This document shows positions 1-8,975 of a DNA stretch of 64,000 nt, piece by piece (position 1 is the first letter of the stretch; the number at the start of each line of letters is the position of its first letter). The DNA is from Prado023 sp963700395 (lineage in GTDB: Bacteria; Actinomycetota; Actinomycetes; S36-B12; CAIYMF01). A program made the position numbers and the translations under genes. Location of the stretch: NCBI GenBank assembly GCA_963700395.1, contig CAVOXI010000001.1, positions 620,001 through 684,000 on the forward strand, read 5' to 3'. Below the pieces are notes generated by a model. It had not been told where the DNA came from, did not search any database, and worked only from the letters and a program-made list of their open reading frames with translations.

Positions 1-81
1 CGCTCGGGGGGGTCGATCGAGGTGGGCTCCGGCCCGACCGGCGGTGCGCGGGTGCGGCTGCAGCTCACCGCGTCCTCATGA
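1..81 (+). CDS. C-terminal end of a probable sensor histidine kinase (partial)
   Basis: The first 81 bases read as an open frame of 26 codons ending in TGA at 79-81. The peptide has the pattern GGSIEVGSGPTGGARVRLQL, which resembles the last strands of a GHKL/HATPase_c domain, where a GG-x-I-E-V turn is followed by a G-G-x-x-V-x-L strand. The rest of the gene lies left of the window. Assignment rests on this short pattern only; another HATPase protein is possible. The 79 bases to the end of ctaB hold nothing recognisable. Confidence 0.4.
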   Translation, partial: RSGGSIEVGSGPTGGARVRLQLTASS

Positions 82-160
82 CCGGGCGCAGCCGGATGGC
101 GTGAACGACCGACCGGGGTGAACGACCTCCGCGCCCGAACTGCCCCGAGCCCGCGCTCGA

Positions 161-1090
161 TCAGGCGAGGAACGGATCGATCGCCACGACGAGGAAGAGC
201 AGCGACAGGTACGAGATCGAGCCGTGGAACAGCCGCATGGCCCGGGCGTCCGGCGCACCGGAACGGATCCGGCTGCGAAGGCCATAGGCCTCGTACAGGA
301 AGGCGCCGCCGAGCAGGACCGCCGCCCCCGTGTAGAGCCAGGTCATCCCGGCCACCGGGGTCAGCAGCAGGGAGGTCACGACCATCGCCCAGGAGTACCG
401 CACGATCGCCGACGCCACGGCGGAGCTGTCGGCGATCGCCGGCAGCATCGGCACCCGCGCAGCCTGGTAGTCGGTCTTGAACCGCAGTGCCAGGGGCCAG
501 TAGTGCGGCGGGGTCCAGAAGAACACGATCCCGAAGAGGATGAAGGGCGTCAGCGACAGCGATCCGGTGATCGCCGCCCAGCCGATGAGCACCGGGAAGC
601 ACCCCGCGGCCCCACCCCAGACGATGTTCTGGGCGGTGCGCCGCTTGAGCAGCATCGTGTAGATGAAGACGTAGAAGCCGATGGCGCCCGCGGCCAGCGC
701 CGCTGAGAGGAGGTTGACGGTGAGGGCCAGCAGCGCCACTGACGCCACGCTCAGCAGGATCCCGAACCGCAAGGCGTGGGCGGCGCTGATCGTGCCCGTG
801 ACCAGCGGGCGCTGCTGCGTGCGCACCATCACCGCGTCGATGTCACGGTCGTACACCTGGTTGATGACGTTGGCTCCAGCGGCCGCGAGGGTGCCGCCGA
901 CGAGTGTGAGCAGCGTCGTCGACAGCGGCGGGAAGCCACCGGCCGCGAGGAACATCACGGGGACGGTCGTGACCAGCAGCAACTCGATCACACGGGGTTT
1001 GGTGAGCGCCAGGTATGCCCGCACGCGGGACGTCGACCTCCTGGCCGACTCTGGATGGGCACCCGCGCGGCCGGACTCCACTGCTGTCAC
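161..1090 (-). CDS. ctaB: Protoheme IX farnesyltransferase (heme O synthase)
   Basis: UbiA-superfamily integral membrane enzyme that transfers the farnesyl group of farnesyl diphosphate to protoheme IX, giving heme O for cytochrome oxidase. The 309-residue product is the usual length. The first Asp-rich prenyl-diphosphate motif is visible at about residues 74-85 (N-V-I-N-Q-V-Y-D-R-D-I-D), followed by the conserved LKRRTxQNIVWGG loop. Multiple hydrophobic helices cover the remainder. It is divergent from tkt with 84 bases between the starts, the ctaB/tkt order seen in many Actinobacteria. Confidence 0.96.
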   Translation of the reverse strand: MTAVESGRAGAHPESARRSTSRVRAYLALTKPRVIELLLVTTVPVMFLAAGGFPPLSTTLLTLVGGTLAAAGANVINQVYDRDIDAVMVRTQQRPLVTGTISAAHALRFGILLSVASVALLALTVNLLSAALAAGAIGFYVFIYTMLLKRRTAQNIVWGGAAGCFPVLIGWAAITGSLSLTPFILFGIVFFWTPPHYWPLALRFKTDYQAARVPMLPAIADSSAVASAIVRYSWAMVVTSLLLTPVAGMTWLYTGAAVLLGGAFLYEAYGLRSRIRSGAPDARAMRLFHGSISYLSLLFLVVAIDPFLA

Positions 1091-1174
1091 GCGCCCATGC
1101 TACCCGCGTCGAAGTTCAGCCCCGAGTCGCCTGACGGATACCCTCGACCTTGGACATCCGATGCAGGAGGACGA

Positions 1175-3157
1175 ATGGGAATCGCTGGCTGGACCGAACT
1201 CGATGACCGGGCGGTCGCAACGGCGCGCGCACTTGCCGCCGACGCGGTCCAGAAGGTGGGCAACGGCCACCCGGGCACCGCGATGGCCCTGGCACCGGCG
1301 GCCTACGTCCTGTTCCAGCGCTTCCTGCGCCACGACCCTGCCGACCCGACCTGGATCGGGCGCGACCGGTTCATCCTGTCGTGCGGGCACAGCAGCCTCA
1401 CGCTCTACATCCAGCTCTACCTCTCCGGCTACGAGATCTCCCTCGACGACCTGAAGTCCTTCCGGACCCTGGGGTCCCTGACCCCGGGACACCCGGAGCA
1501 CAACCCCGCGCGCGGCATCGAGATGACCACCGGACCCCTCGGGCAGGGCGTGTCCTCGGCCGTGGGCGTGGCGATGGCCACGCGGTACGCCCGCGGGCTG
1601 CTCGACCCGCAGGCACCCGCCGGCGCGAGCCCGTTCGACAGCACCACCTGGGTCATCGCCTCCGACGGCGACCTCGAGGAGGGCATCTCCGGTGAGTCGG
1701 CCAGCCTGGCCGGGACCCAGCGCCTCGGGGACCTGGTCGTCCTCTGGGACGACAACCGGATCTCCATCGAGGGCGACACCGCGGTCTCCTTCACCGAGGA
1801 CGTCGCCGCCCGCTACCGCGCGTACGGCTGGCACGTCCAGACCGTGGACCTCGGCACCGACGGCAGCGTGGACGTCTCTGCCCTGTCCGATGCGATGGCC
1901 GCGGCCCGCGACCACCTCGGTGCGCCGTCCCTGATCCAGCTCCGGACCGTCATCGCCTGGCCGGCCCCCACGTTGCAGAACACCGGCAAGTCCCACGGGG
2001 CCGCCCTCGGCGCTGCGGAGGTGGCCGCCACCAAGGCGGCACTGGGGATGGACCCGGAGGTCACGTTCCACGTCGATGACGACGTGCTGGCCCACGCCCG
2101 TGAGGTGGGGCAGCGCGGTGCGAAGTTGCGCGCCGACTGGGAGGTCGGCTACCAGCAGTGGCGGACGGCAGACCCGGAGGCCGCCGCCCTGCTGGACCGT
2201 CTCGTCGCCCGTCGGCTCCCGGAGGGCTGGCGCGACGTGCTGCCGAGCTGGGAGCCGGGAACGTCCGTCGCCACCCGCGTGGCCTCCGAGGGCGTGATCA
2301 ACGCCCTGGCCGGTGTCCTTCCCGAGCTGTGGGGCGGCTCGGCCGACCTCGGTGGGTCCAACGGGACCACGATCAAGGGCAGCGGGTCCTTCCTGCCGGC
2401 AGGGTCCCCCGTGCCGGACGCCGACCCGTACGGCCGCCTCATCCACTTCGGGGTCCGTGAGCACGCGATGGGTGCGATCCTCAACGGGATCTCCCTGCAG
2501 GGGCTCACCCGCGCGTTCGGCGGCACGTTCCTGGTCTTCAGCGACTACATGCGCGCGCCGGTCCGCCTGGCCGCCCTCATGAGCCTGCCGTCGCTGTTCA
2601 TCTGGACGCATGACTCCATCGGCGTCGGCGAGGACGGCCCGACCCACCAGCCGGTCGAGCACCTGTGGGCGCTCCGGGCGATCCCCGAGCTCTGCGTCGT
2701 GCGACCTGCAGATGCCAACGAGACGGCCGCGGTCTGGGCTGCTGCGCTGGAGAACCCCGGGCCCGTCGGGCTGATCCTCACCCGCCAGAACGTCCCCACG
2801 CTCGACCGCGCCTCAGGCGAGCCTGCGTCCGCCGCACGCCGCGGTGCGTACGTGATCGCCGAGGCGACCGGGGGCGAGCCGCAGCTGCTGCTCCTGGCCA
2901 CCGGCTCCGAGGTGTCTGTGGCGATGGGTGCCCGCGACCTGCTCGAGGCCGAGGGAGTGCCCACGCGGGTGGTGTCCATGCCGTGCCTGGAATGGTTCGA
3001 GGCCCAGCCCGCGGAGTACCGCGAGCAGGTGCTTCCCGCCCGGGTCACGGCGCGGGTCAGCGTCGAGGCCGGAAGCCAGCAGGGCTGGTGGAAGTACGTC
3101 GGCACCCAGGGTGCGTGCGTGTCCCTCGACCACTTCGGGGCCTCGGCCGTCCGCTGA
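1175..3157 (+). CDS. tkt: Transketolase (C-terminal tail out of frame)
   Basis: Thiamine-diphosphate enzyme of the non-oxidative pentose phosphate and related sugar phosphate pathways. The ATG at 1175 follows AGGAGG at 1165-1170; the open frame runs further upstream but without family similarity. Visible residues: GHPG at 31-34, GHSS at 71-74, the ThDP/Mg motif SDGDLEEG to DDN at about 163-194, and catalytic Glu429 in GVREHAMG. The frame stops after DHFGASAVR, but another frame continues at once with SADQLFAQLGFTAENV and ends at 3236, the expected C-terminus. A small indel near 3145-3152 therefore removes about 28 residues. No tal, zwf, opcA or pgl follows; rbpA is next and convergent. Confidence 0.93.
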   Translation: MGIAGWTELDDRAVATARALAADAVQKVGNGHPGTAMALAPAAYVLFQRFLRHDPADPTWIGRDRFILSCGHSSLTLYIQLYLSGYEISLDDLKSFRTLGSLTPGHPEHNPARGIEMTTGPLGQGVSSAVGVAMATRYARGLLDPQAPAGASPFDSTTWVIASDGDLEEGISGESASLAGTQRLGDLVVLWDDNRISIEGDTAVSFTEDVAARYRAYGWHVQTVDLGTDGSVDVSALSDAMAAARDHLGAPSLIQLRTVIAWPAPTLQNTGKSHGAALGAAEVAATKAALGMDPEVTFHVDDDVLAHAREVGQRGAKLRADWEVGYQQWRTADPEAAALLDRLVARRLPEGWRDVLPSWEPGTSVATRVASEGVINALAGVLPELWGGSADLGGSNGTTIKGSGSFLPAGSPVPDADPYGRLIHFGVREHAMGAILNGISLQGLTRAFGGTFLVFSDYMRAPVRLAALMSLPSLFIWTHDSIGVGEDGPTHQPVEHLWALRAIPELCVVRPADANETAAVWAAALENPGPVGLILTRQNVPTLDRASGEPASAARRGAYVIAEATGGEPQLLLLATGSEVSVAMGARDLLEAEGVPTRVVSMPCLEWFEAQPAEYREQVLPARVTARVSVEAGSQQGWWKYVGTQGACVSLDHFGASAVR

Positions 3158-3256
3158 TCAGCTGTTCGCGCAGCTGGGATTCACCGCCGAGAACGTGGCT
3201 GGAGTGGCCCGAGGGGTCCTGTCCGGGGAGCGCTGAGCCCTTCCGGGCCCGACGCC

Positions 3257-3592
3257 CTACGCCTGCTCGCGCATGCGCTCGAGCGCCTCGGCGAGGATGG
3301 CGTCGCCGTCGACGTCGGAGCGCCGCTCCTTCACGTAGGCCAGGTGGGTCTTGTACGGCTCGACCTTGGCAGGCGTCGGCGGGTTCTCCGGGTCGGGTCC
3401 GGCCGGGTAGCCACAGGTGGGGCAGTCCCAGAGCTCCGGGATCGCCGCCTCGTCGGAGAAGCTGGGCGTGGTCTCATGACCCCGTGCGCAGTAGAAGCTG
3501 ACCCGGTGGCGAGGAGCCGCGTCACCGCGCTCGGCCTCCCCCATCGGCCCGGATCCGACCCGGCTGCCCCGGATCGCGTTACCACCAGCCAC
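3257..3592 (-). CDS. rbpA: RNA polymerase-binding protein RbpA
   Basis: Actinobacterial transcription factor that binds group 1 and some group 2 sigma factors and stabilises the open promoter complex. The 111-residue product starts with the family hallmark M-A-G-G-N-A-I-R-G-S-R-V-G and has the zinc-ligand set C35, H39, C57, C60 in FYCARGHE and WDCPTCG. GTG start at 3592 with GGAGG five bases upstream. It lies 49 bases downstream of secG on the same strand and is convergent with tkt. Confidence 0.95.
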   Translation of the reverse strand: MAGGNAIRGSRVGSGPMGEAERGDAAPRHRVSFYCARGHETTPSFSDEAAIPELWDCPTCGYPAGPDPENPPTPAKVEPYKTHLAYVKERRSDVDGDAILAEALERMREQA

Positions 3593-3641
3593 AAGTGCCT
3601 CCGAAGGATCGAGCAGGTACGGACGTGAGGGGGACGCAGGC

Positions 3642-3866
3642 CTAGATGGCCAGGCCGAGGGCGACGATGGTAGCCACCCAGATGATCAGCAGCGCATAGG
3701 TGATGCGGTCGAGGTTGCGCTCCGCCACCGAGCTGCCACCCAACGAGGAGCTCACGCCGCCGCCGAACAGGTCCGACAGGCCGCCGCCCTTGCCCTTGTG
3801 CAGCAGCACGAGGACGACGACGAGCACGTTGAGCACCAGGAGCAGGATCTGCAGGGCGAGGATCAC
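3642..3866 (-). CDS. secG: Preprotein translocase subunit SecG
   Basis: Small non-essential subunit of the SecYEG channel. The 74-residue product has two hydrophobic helices (about residues 1-23 and 52-74) joined by a Gly-rich loop with LLHKGKGGGLSDLFGG, the typical SecG signature. GTG start at 3866 preceded by GAAGGGA. The tpiA-secG order is the usual actinobacterial one. A TATCCT hexamer on the minus strand at 3894-3899 could be a -10 element for secG-rbpA, but no good -35 is visible. Confidence 0.94.
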   Translation of the reverse strand: MILALQILLLVLNVLVVVLVLLHKGKGGGLSDLFGGGVSSSLGGSSVAERNLDRITYALLIIWVATIVALGLAI

Positions 3867-3990
3867 GGAGAGGTCCCTTCATTCGTTGCCGCAAGGATAC
3901 GCGGTCCCCGCGGAATGTCGGGCCAAGCCCACACCAATGGTCCAATTCGGGCGCACAGCATCCGGGCACGCCGCATGTTGGCGCGCGGGA

Positions 3991-4029
3991 TGTCCGGGCA
4001 GGTGACCCGCTGGTCGCCCTGCCCGGACA
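3991..4029 (-). terminator. Stem-loop downstream of tpiA
   Basis: TGTCCGGGCAGG (3991-4002) is the exact reverse complement of CCTGCCCGGACA (4018-4029): a 12-bp perfect stem with a 15-base loop that can itself pair (GACC/GGTC). It begins 19 bases after the tpiA stop and has no T tract. Probably a GC-rich terminator separating pgk-tpiA from secG-rbpA. The rest of the 181-base spacer shows no gene. Confidence 0.65.
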
Positions 4030-4047
4030 CCATCGACTGCGCTGGCC

Positions 4048-4821
4048 TCAGGCCAGTCGGTACTTGCAGATCGCGACGAACTCGTCGGCGTCCAGCGAGG
4101 CGCCTCCGATGAGCGCCCCATCGACATCGGGGCCGGCCATGATCTCGGCTGCGTTGGCAGCCTTGACCGAACCGCCGTACTGGATGCGGATCGCGTCGGC
4201 CACCTCCTGGCCGTAGAGCTCGGCCAGCCGGCGGCGGATCGCGCCGCACATGTCCTGGGCGTCCTGGGGAGTCGCCGTGAGGCCGGTGCCGATCGCCCAG
4301 ACCGGCTCGTAGGCGATCACGATCGTGGCCGCCTGCTCGGCGGGGATGTCGGCCAGGCCGCCGTCGAGCTGGCCGAGCGTGACCTGCTCCTGGATGCCGG
4401 CCTCGCGCTCCTCCTTGACCTCGCCGATGCACATGATCGGTACCAGTCCGTGCTTGTACGCGGCCTTGACCTTGGCGTTGACCAGGGCGTCATCCTCGCC
4501 GTGGTACTGCCGGCGCTCGCTGTGCCCGATGACCGCATAGGTGCATCCGAGCTTGGCCAGCATGATCCCTGAGATCTCACCGGTGTAGGCGCCCTTGTCC
4601 TGGGCCGAGATGTCCTGGCTGCCGTAGACCACCTTGAGGTTGTCCGCATCGACGAGGGTCTGCACCGAGCGGATGTCGGTGAACGGGACCATCACGCCGG
4701 CCTCCACCGCCGCGAAGTCCTCGTCGTTGAGCGCGAACGCGATCTTCTGCACATGCGCGATCGCCTCGAGGTGGTCGAGGTTCATCTTCCAGTTGCCTGC
4801 CATGAACGGCTTGCGTGCCAT
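4048..4821 (-). CDS. tpiA: Triosephosphate isomerase
   Basis: Glycolytic/gluconeogenic interconversion of dihydroxyacetone phosphate and glyceraldehyde 3-phosphate in a TIM barrel. The 257-residue product has Lys12 in NWKMN, the electrophile His100 in VIGHSERR, the catalytic base Glu172 in AYEPVWAIGTG and the phosphate-binding YGGSVKAAN loop near the C-terminus. Its start lies 3 bases after the pgk stop, so the two are probably cotranscribed and translationally coupled. Confidence 0.98.
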   Translation of the reverse strand: MARKPFMAGNWKMNLDHLEAIAHVQKIAFALNDEDFAAVEAGVMVPFTDIRSVQTLVDADNLKVVYGSQDISAQDKGAYTGEISGIMLAKLGCTYAVIGHSERRQYHGEDDALVNAKVKAAYKHGLVPIMCIGEVKEEREAGIQEQVTLGQLDGGLADIPAEQAATIVIAYEPVWAIGTGLTATPQDAQDMCGAIRRRLAELYGQEVADAIRIQYGGSVKAANAAEIMAGPDVDGALIGGASLDADEFVAICKYRLA

Positions 4822-4824
4822 GTG

Positions 4825-6033
4825 TCAGCCCTCCAGGACTGCGAGACCGGGGAGCGTCTTGCCCTCGAGGAGCTCGAGGGAGGCGCCACCGCCGGTGGAG
4901 ATGTGGGAGAAGCCGTCCTCCAGGCCGAGCTGGCGGACTGCAGCGGCGGAGTCGCCGCCTCCAATGACTGAGAACGCACCCGAGTCCGCGATCGCCGTGG
5001 CGACCTGCAGGGTGCCGTCGGCGAATGCCGGGAACTCGAAGACGCCCATCGGGCCGTTCCACACGACCGTGCGGGCGTCGGCGACCTTGCTCGAGAACAG
5101 CGCGATGGTCTCCGGGCCGATGTCCAGGCCCATCCAACCGTCCTCGATGCCCGAGCTGGGCACGACCTTGTTCTCCGGCGCGGGAACCTCCTTGCTCGGG
5201 AACGCCACCGACACGCGGGTGTCGACCGGGATCAACAGCTCGATCCCCTTCTCCTCGGCCTTGGCCAGGTAGCCCTTGACGGCCTCGATCTGGTCGGCCT
5301 CGAGCAGCGAGTCGCCGACCGTGTGGCCCTGGGCGGCGAGGAAGGTGTAGGCCATCCCGCCCCCGATCAGGAGCCGGTCGACGCTGTCGATCAGGTTGTC
5401 GATGACGCCGAGCTTGTCCGACACCTTCGAGCCACCGAGGATGACCACGTACGGCCGATCCGGGTCGGCCAGGACCTTCGAGAAGGACTTGACCTCCTTC
5501 TCCACCAGCAGGCCGGCAGCGTTGGGCAGCAGCTCGGCGACGTCGGTGACCGACGCCTGCTTGCGGTGGACGACGCCGAAGCCGTCAGAGACGTAGACGT
5601 CGGCCATGGCCGCCAGCTCGGCGGCCAGCTCCTTGCGCTGGGCCTCGTCCTTGCTGGTCTCCCGGGCGTCGAACCGGATGTTCTCCAGCAGGGCCACCTG
5701 TCCGGGCTGCAGCGCGGCGACAGTGGCCTTCGCGGACTCGCCCGTGATGTCGGAGGCAAGTGCGATGTCCTGGCCGAGGAGCTCACCGAGGCGCTTGGCC
5801 ACCGGCGCCAACGAGCCGGACTCCTCGAAGCCGACGCCCTTGGGCCGGCCGAGGTGCGCCACGATGACGACCTTCGCACCAGCGCCGGTGAGGGCCTTGA
5901 GTGTGGGAAGGCTGGCCACGATCCGGCCGTCGTCGGTGATGACACCGGAGCCGTCCTTGGCCAGCGGAACGTTGAAGTCCGACCTCAGCAGGACTGTCTT
6001 GCCAGCGATATCGAGATCACTGATGCTCTTCAC
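4825..6033 (-). CDS. pgk: Phosphoglycerate kinase
   Basis: Substrate-level phosphorylation step of glycolysis. The open frame runs up to 6141, but the family N-terminus (VKSISDLDIAGKTVLLRSDFNVP) begins at GTG 6033, which has GGGAG eight bases upstream, giving 402 residues, the usual size. RSDFNVPL near residue 17 is the 3-phosphoglycerate-binding signature; the nucleotide-side motif VIGGGDSAAAV is near residue 370. It lies between whiA and tpiA, but the gap gene usually found between whiA and pgk is missing. Confidence 0.97.
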   Translation of the reverse strand: MKSISDLDIAGKTVLLRSDFNVPLAKDGSGVITDDGRIVASLPTLKALTGAGAKVVIVAHLGRPKGVGFEESGSLAPVAKRLGELLGQDIALASDITGESAKATVAALQPGQVALLENIRFDARETSKDEAQRKELAAELAAMADVYVSDGFGVVHRKQASVTDVAELLPNAAGLLVEKEVKSFSKVLADPDRPYVVILGGSKVSDKLGVIDNLIDSVDRLLIGGGMAYTFLAAQGHTVGDSLLEADQIEAVKGYLAKAEEKGIELLIPVDTRVSVAFPSKEVPAPENKVVPSSGIEDGWMGLDIGPETIALFSSKVADARTVVWNGPMGVFEFPAFADGTLQVATAIADSGAFSVIGGGDSAAAVRQLGLEDGFSHISTGGGASLELLEGKTLPGLAVLEG

Positions 6034-6121
6034 TTCAGGTACTCCCTTGTCGGTGAACGGCCACCTTGCAGGGATGAGCCTATTGACTCGACCGCCGCCA
6101 TCGCCCGTTGGCGGCATCCCG

Positions 6122-7090
6122 TCAGTCTGAGGAGATGCCATCCTCCGTGTTGGGGATCCCCAGCTCGACAGCCCGCTTGTCGGCCAGCGCGAGCAGGCGC
6201 CGGATCCGACCGGCGATCGCGTCCTTGGTCATCGGCGGGTCGGCCAGGGCGCCGAGCTCCTCGAGGCTGGCCTGCTTGTGCTCCAGGCGCAACCGGCCGG
6301 CCACCGCCAGGTGATCCGGGACGGTGTCGTCGAGGATCAGCAGGGCCCGCTCCACCCGGGCGCCCGCGGCAACAGCAGCTCGCGCGGATCGGCGCAGGTT
6401 GGCGTCGTCGAAGTTGGCCAGGCGGTTGGCGGTCGCCCGGACCTCCCGGCGCATCCGCCGCTCCTCCCAGGCCATGACCGAGTCATGGGCGCCCATCTTC
6501 GTGAGCATCGCGCTGATCGCGTCGCCGTCGCGGATGACGACCCGGTCGATCCCACGCACCTCACGGGCCTTGCTCGCGATGCCCAGGCGGCGCGCAGCGC
6601 CCACCAGCGCAAGGGCGGCTTCGGGCCCCGGGCACGACACCTCGAGGGAGGACGACCTGCCGGGCTCGGTGAGGGACCCGTGGGCCAGGAACGCGCCACG
6701 CCATGCCGACTCCGCGTCGCACAGCGCGCCGTTCACGACGACAGCGGGCAGCCCCCGCACCGGGCGCCCCGATGCGTCCAGGAGGCCCGCCTGCTTGGCG
6801 AGGCGCTGGCCGTCCTGGGCGACGGTGAGGACGTACCGGTTGCCACGTCGGATGCCGGAGGGGGCCACGACGGTGATGGTGGCCGAGTGGCCGAACATGT
6901 CGGTGATCGCGCTTCGCGCCCTGCGTGCCGCCGATCCGGTGTCGAGCTCGGCCTCGACCACGATCCTGCCCGCGACCAGGTGCAGCCCGCCGGAGAACCG
7001 CAGGAGGGCGGAGACCTCAGCCTTCCGACAGCAGGTCCTCGTGATGGGCAACCGGCTCAGTTCGTCCTTCACGCCCGCCGTCATCGCCAT
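6122..7090 (-). CDS. whiA: DNA-binding protein WhiA
   Basis: Sporulation and cell-division regulator conserved in Gram-positives, with a LAGLIDADG-like N-terminal domain and a C-terminal helix-turn-helix. ATG 7090 gives the typical start MAMTAGVKDELSRL and 322 residues. The C-terminal region from about residue 235 (FDDANLRRSARAA to RRLLALADKRA) matches the WhiA HTH. The start overlaps the end of yvcK by 10 bases, part of the rapZ-yvcK-whiA coupling. WhiA is a known partner of WhiB in actinomycetes; no WhiB is present here. Confidence 0.95.
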   Translation of the reverse strand: MAMTAGVKDELSRLPITRTCCRKAEVSALLRFSGGLHLVAGRIVVEAELDTGSAARRARSAITDMFGHSATITVVAPSGIRRGNRYVLTVAQDGQRLAKQAGLLDASGRPVRGLPAVVVNGALCDAESAWRGAFLAHGSLTEPGRSSSLEVSCPGPEAALALVGAARRLGIASKAREVRGIDRVVIRDGDAISAMLTKMGAHDSVMAWEERRMRREVRATANRLANFDDANLRRSARAAVAAGARVERALLILDDTVPDHLAVAGRLRLEHKQASLEELGALADPPMTKDAIAGRIRRLLALADKRAVELGIPNTEDGISSD

Positions 7091-8091
7091 GCGGGAATAC
7101 TGCCATGCCCGATGACCTCTGCGAACGCCCTCCCCAGCAGCAGGGGATCGTGATGCCCCGCGCCGGCATGGGGATCGGCGACGGCGCGCAGGACGAGCTC
7201 GGCGCCGACATCGCTGCACGAGGCCCGCAGCGCCTGCTCATCCGGCACATGGGCGGGGTCGGCCAGCACGACGTCGAACCTCACCCGGGGGAACGCCTCG
7301 GCCAGGACGTGCAGGTGGCCCTGCGGGCTGAACCCCGAGGTCTCCCCCGGCTGGGCCACCAGGTTCAGGGCGAGGATCCGGGTGGCCGCGGAGGCGACGA
7401 CCGCGTCGTGGATCCCGGGGACCAGCAGGCTGGCGAGCACGGAGGTGTACCAGGAGCCCGGTCCCATCACGATCGCCTCGGCCTGCGCGATCGCCTCGAG
7501 CGCCTCCGGGCGGGCGGGCGGATCGGAGGGATCCAAGGAGATCGAGAGGACTGTGCCCTCGGTGACCGCGACCTTCGACTGGCCGCGCACCTCGCTGATC
7601 CCCGGCTGATCGGGGGCGTCGAGCACGGTGGCGACGATCTGCACGCCCTCGTTGCAGACCGGGAGCACGCGACCGTTGGCACCCAGGAGGGCTCCCACCC
7701 AGTCCAGGCCCGCGACGACGTCGCCGGTCTGCTCCCACAGGGAGGCGATCAGGAGGTTGCCCATCGCGTGGCCGGCCAGCTCGCCCGCGGAGAACCGGTG
7801 CTGGACCACCGAGCTCCAGGTGCGTCCCCACACATCGTCACCGCACAGGGCGGCCAGGGCCATGCGCAGGTCACCGGGTGGGGGCGTGCCCATGTCGCGG
7901 CGCAGGCGTCCGCTGGAGCCCCCGTCGTCGGCCATTCCCACGATCGCTGTGAGCTGGTGGGTGACCGCGCGCAGGGCCCGAAGGGAGACGGCCAGGCCGT
8001 GGCCCCCGCCCAGGGCCACCACGGCCGGCCCGGACGCCAGGCGGCGTCGTGGTGCCGCTCCTCCGGCCTCGATGACGGGGGGGAGCATCAT
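7081..8091 (-). CDS. yvcK: Gluconeogenesis factor YvcK/CofD family protein
   Basis: Member of the YvcK/CuvA family that binds UDP-sugars and is needed for growth on gluconeogenic carbon sources and cell-shape control. The ATG at 8091 forms an ATGA overlap with the rapZ stop and gives 336 residues; the frame stays open upstream through rapZ without similarity. Visible: VVALGGGHGLAVSLRALR at the N-terminus, GMADDGGSSGRLRRD, and the family block PGSWYTSVLASLLVPGI. Contiguous with rapZ and whiA, the standard order. Confidence 0.93.
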   Translation of the reverse strand: MMLPPVIEAGGAAPRRRLASGPAVVALGGGHGLAVSLRALRAVTHQLTAIVGMADDGGSSGRLRRDMGTPPPGDLRMALAALCGDDVWGRTWSSVVQHRFSAGELAGHAMGNLLIASLWEQTGDVVAGLDWVGALLGANGRVLPVCNEGVQIVATVLDAPDQPGISEVRGQSKVAVTEGTVLSISLDPSDPPARPEALEAIAQAEAIVMGPGSWYTSVLASLLVPGIHDAVVASAATRILALNLVAQPGETSGFSPQGHLHVLAEAFPRVRFDVVLADPAHVPDEQALRASCSDVGAELVLRAVADPHAGAGHHDPLLLGRAFAEVIGHGSIPAWR

Positions 8092-8975
8092 TCGCGCCCG
8101 AGGTCGCGATGCACCACGGTGACCTCGAGCCCGACATGCACGAGGCGAGCCGCGAGGTTCTCCGACATCGCCACCGAGCGGTGCTTGCCACCGGTGCACC
8201 CGATGGCCAGGGTGGCGAACCGCTTGCCCTCGCGCAGGTAGCCGTCGGTGGCCAGGTCGATCAGGTGGGCATAGGTGTCGAGGAACTCCGCGGCACCGAC
8301 CTGGGCCACCACGTAGTCGTTGACAGCGGCATCGAGGCCGCGCAGCTCGCGCAGCTCGGGGATCCAGTAGGGGTTGGGCAGGAACCGAACGTCGGCGACG
8401 AAGTCGGCATCCATGGGCACCCCGTACTTGAACCCGAAGGACATCACTGTCGCCCGGAGCCGCACCGGCTCCCCGGACTCGAAGGAGGCCGTGATGGCTC
8501 GGCGGAGCTCGTGGATGGTCCGGTTCGAGGTGTCGATGACGAGGTCGGCATCGGCGCGCAGGTCGCCGAGGAGGGCGCGCTCGCGGTGGATCCCGTCGAG
8601 CAGCCCGCCCTGGGCCTGGAGGGGGTGCGGACGGCGGTTGGACTCGTACCGGCGCACGAGGGCCTCGTCGCTGGACTCGAGGAACAGGATCTTCAGGTCG
8701 ACCCCGCGGGCGATCACCTCGGCGACGGCTGCCTCGAGCTGGTCGAACAGCCGACCCCCGCGCACGTCGGCCACGACCGCGACCCGCTCGAGGTCCGACC
8801 GGGCGGCCAGCAGGTCGAGGGTGGGTGCCAGCATCTTCGGCGGGAGGTTGTCGATGACGAACCAGCCGAGGTCCTCCAGGGCGCGCGCCGCGCTGGAACG
8901 CCCCGCCCCGGACATCCCGGAGACGAGCAGGACCTCGAAGTCGGCGATCCCGTCGCCTGGCGTGGGTGTCGTCAT
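8088..8975 (-). CDS. rapZ: RNase adapter/nucleotide-binding protein RapZ
   Basis: P-loop protein of the RapZ/YvcJ family. Walker A is GMSGAGRSS at residues 20-28; the C-terminal domain carries the conserved LAIGCTGGKHRSVAMSE, which in E. coli RapZ binds glucosamine-6-phosphate and the GlmZ sRNA. The 295-residue length is typical. Its start overlaps the uvrC stop and its stop overlaps the yvcK start (ATGA in both cases). Whether it acts in RNA metabolism in Actinobacteria is not shown by sequence. Confidence 0.94.
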   Translation of the reverse strand: MTTPTPGDGIADFEVLLVSGMSGAGRSSAARALEDLGWFVIDNLPPKMLAPTLDLLAARSDLERVAVVADVRGGRLFDQLEAAVAEVIARGVDLKILFLESSDEALVRRYESNRRPHPLQAQGGLLDGIHRERALLGDLRADADLVIDTSNRTIHELRRAITASFESGEPVRLRATVMSFGFKYGVPMDADFVADVRFLPNPYWIPELRELRGLDAAVNDYVVAQVGAAEFLDTYAHLIDLATDGYLREGKRFATLAIGCTGGKHRSVAMSENLAARLVHVGLEVTVVHRDLGRE

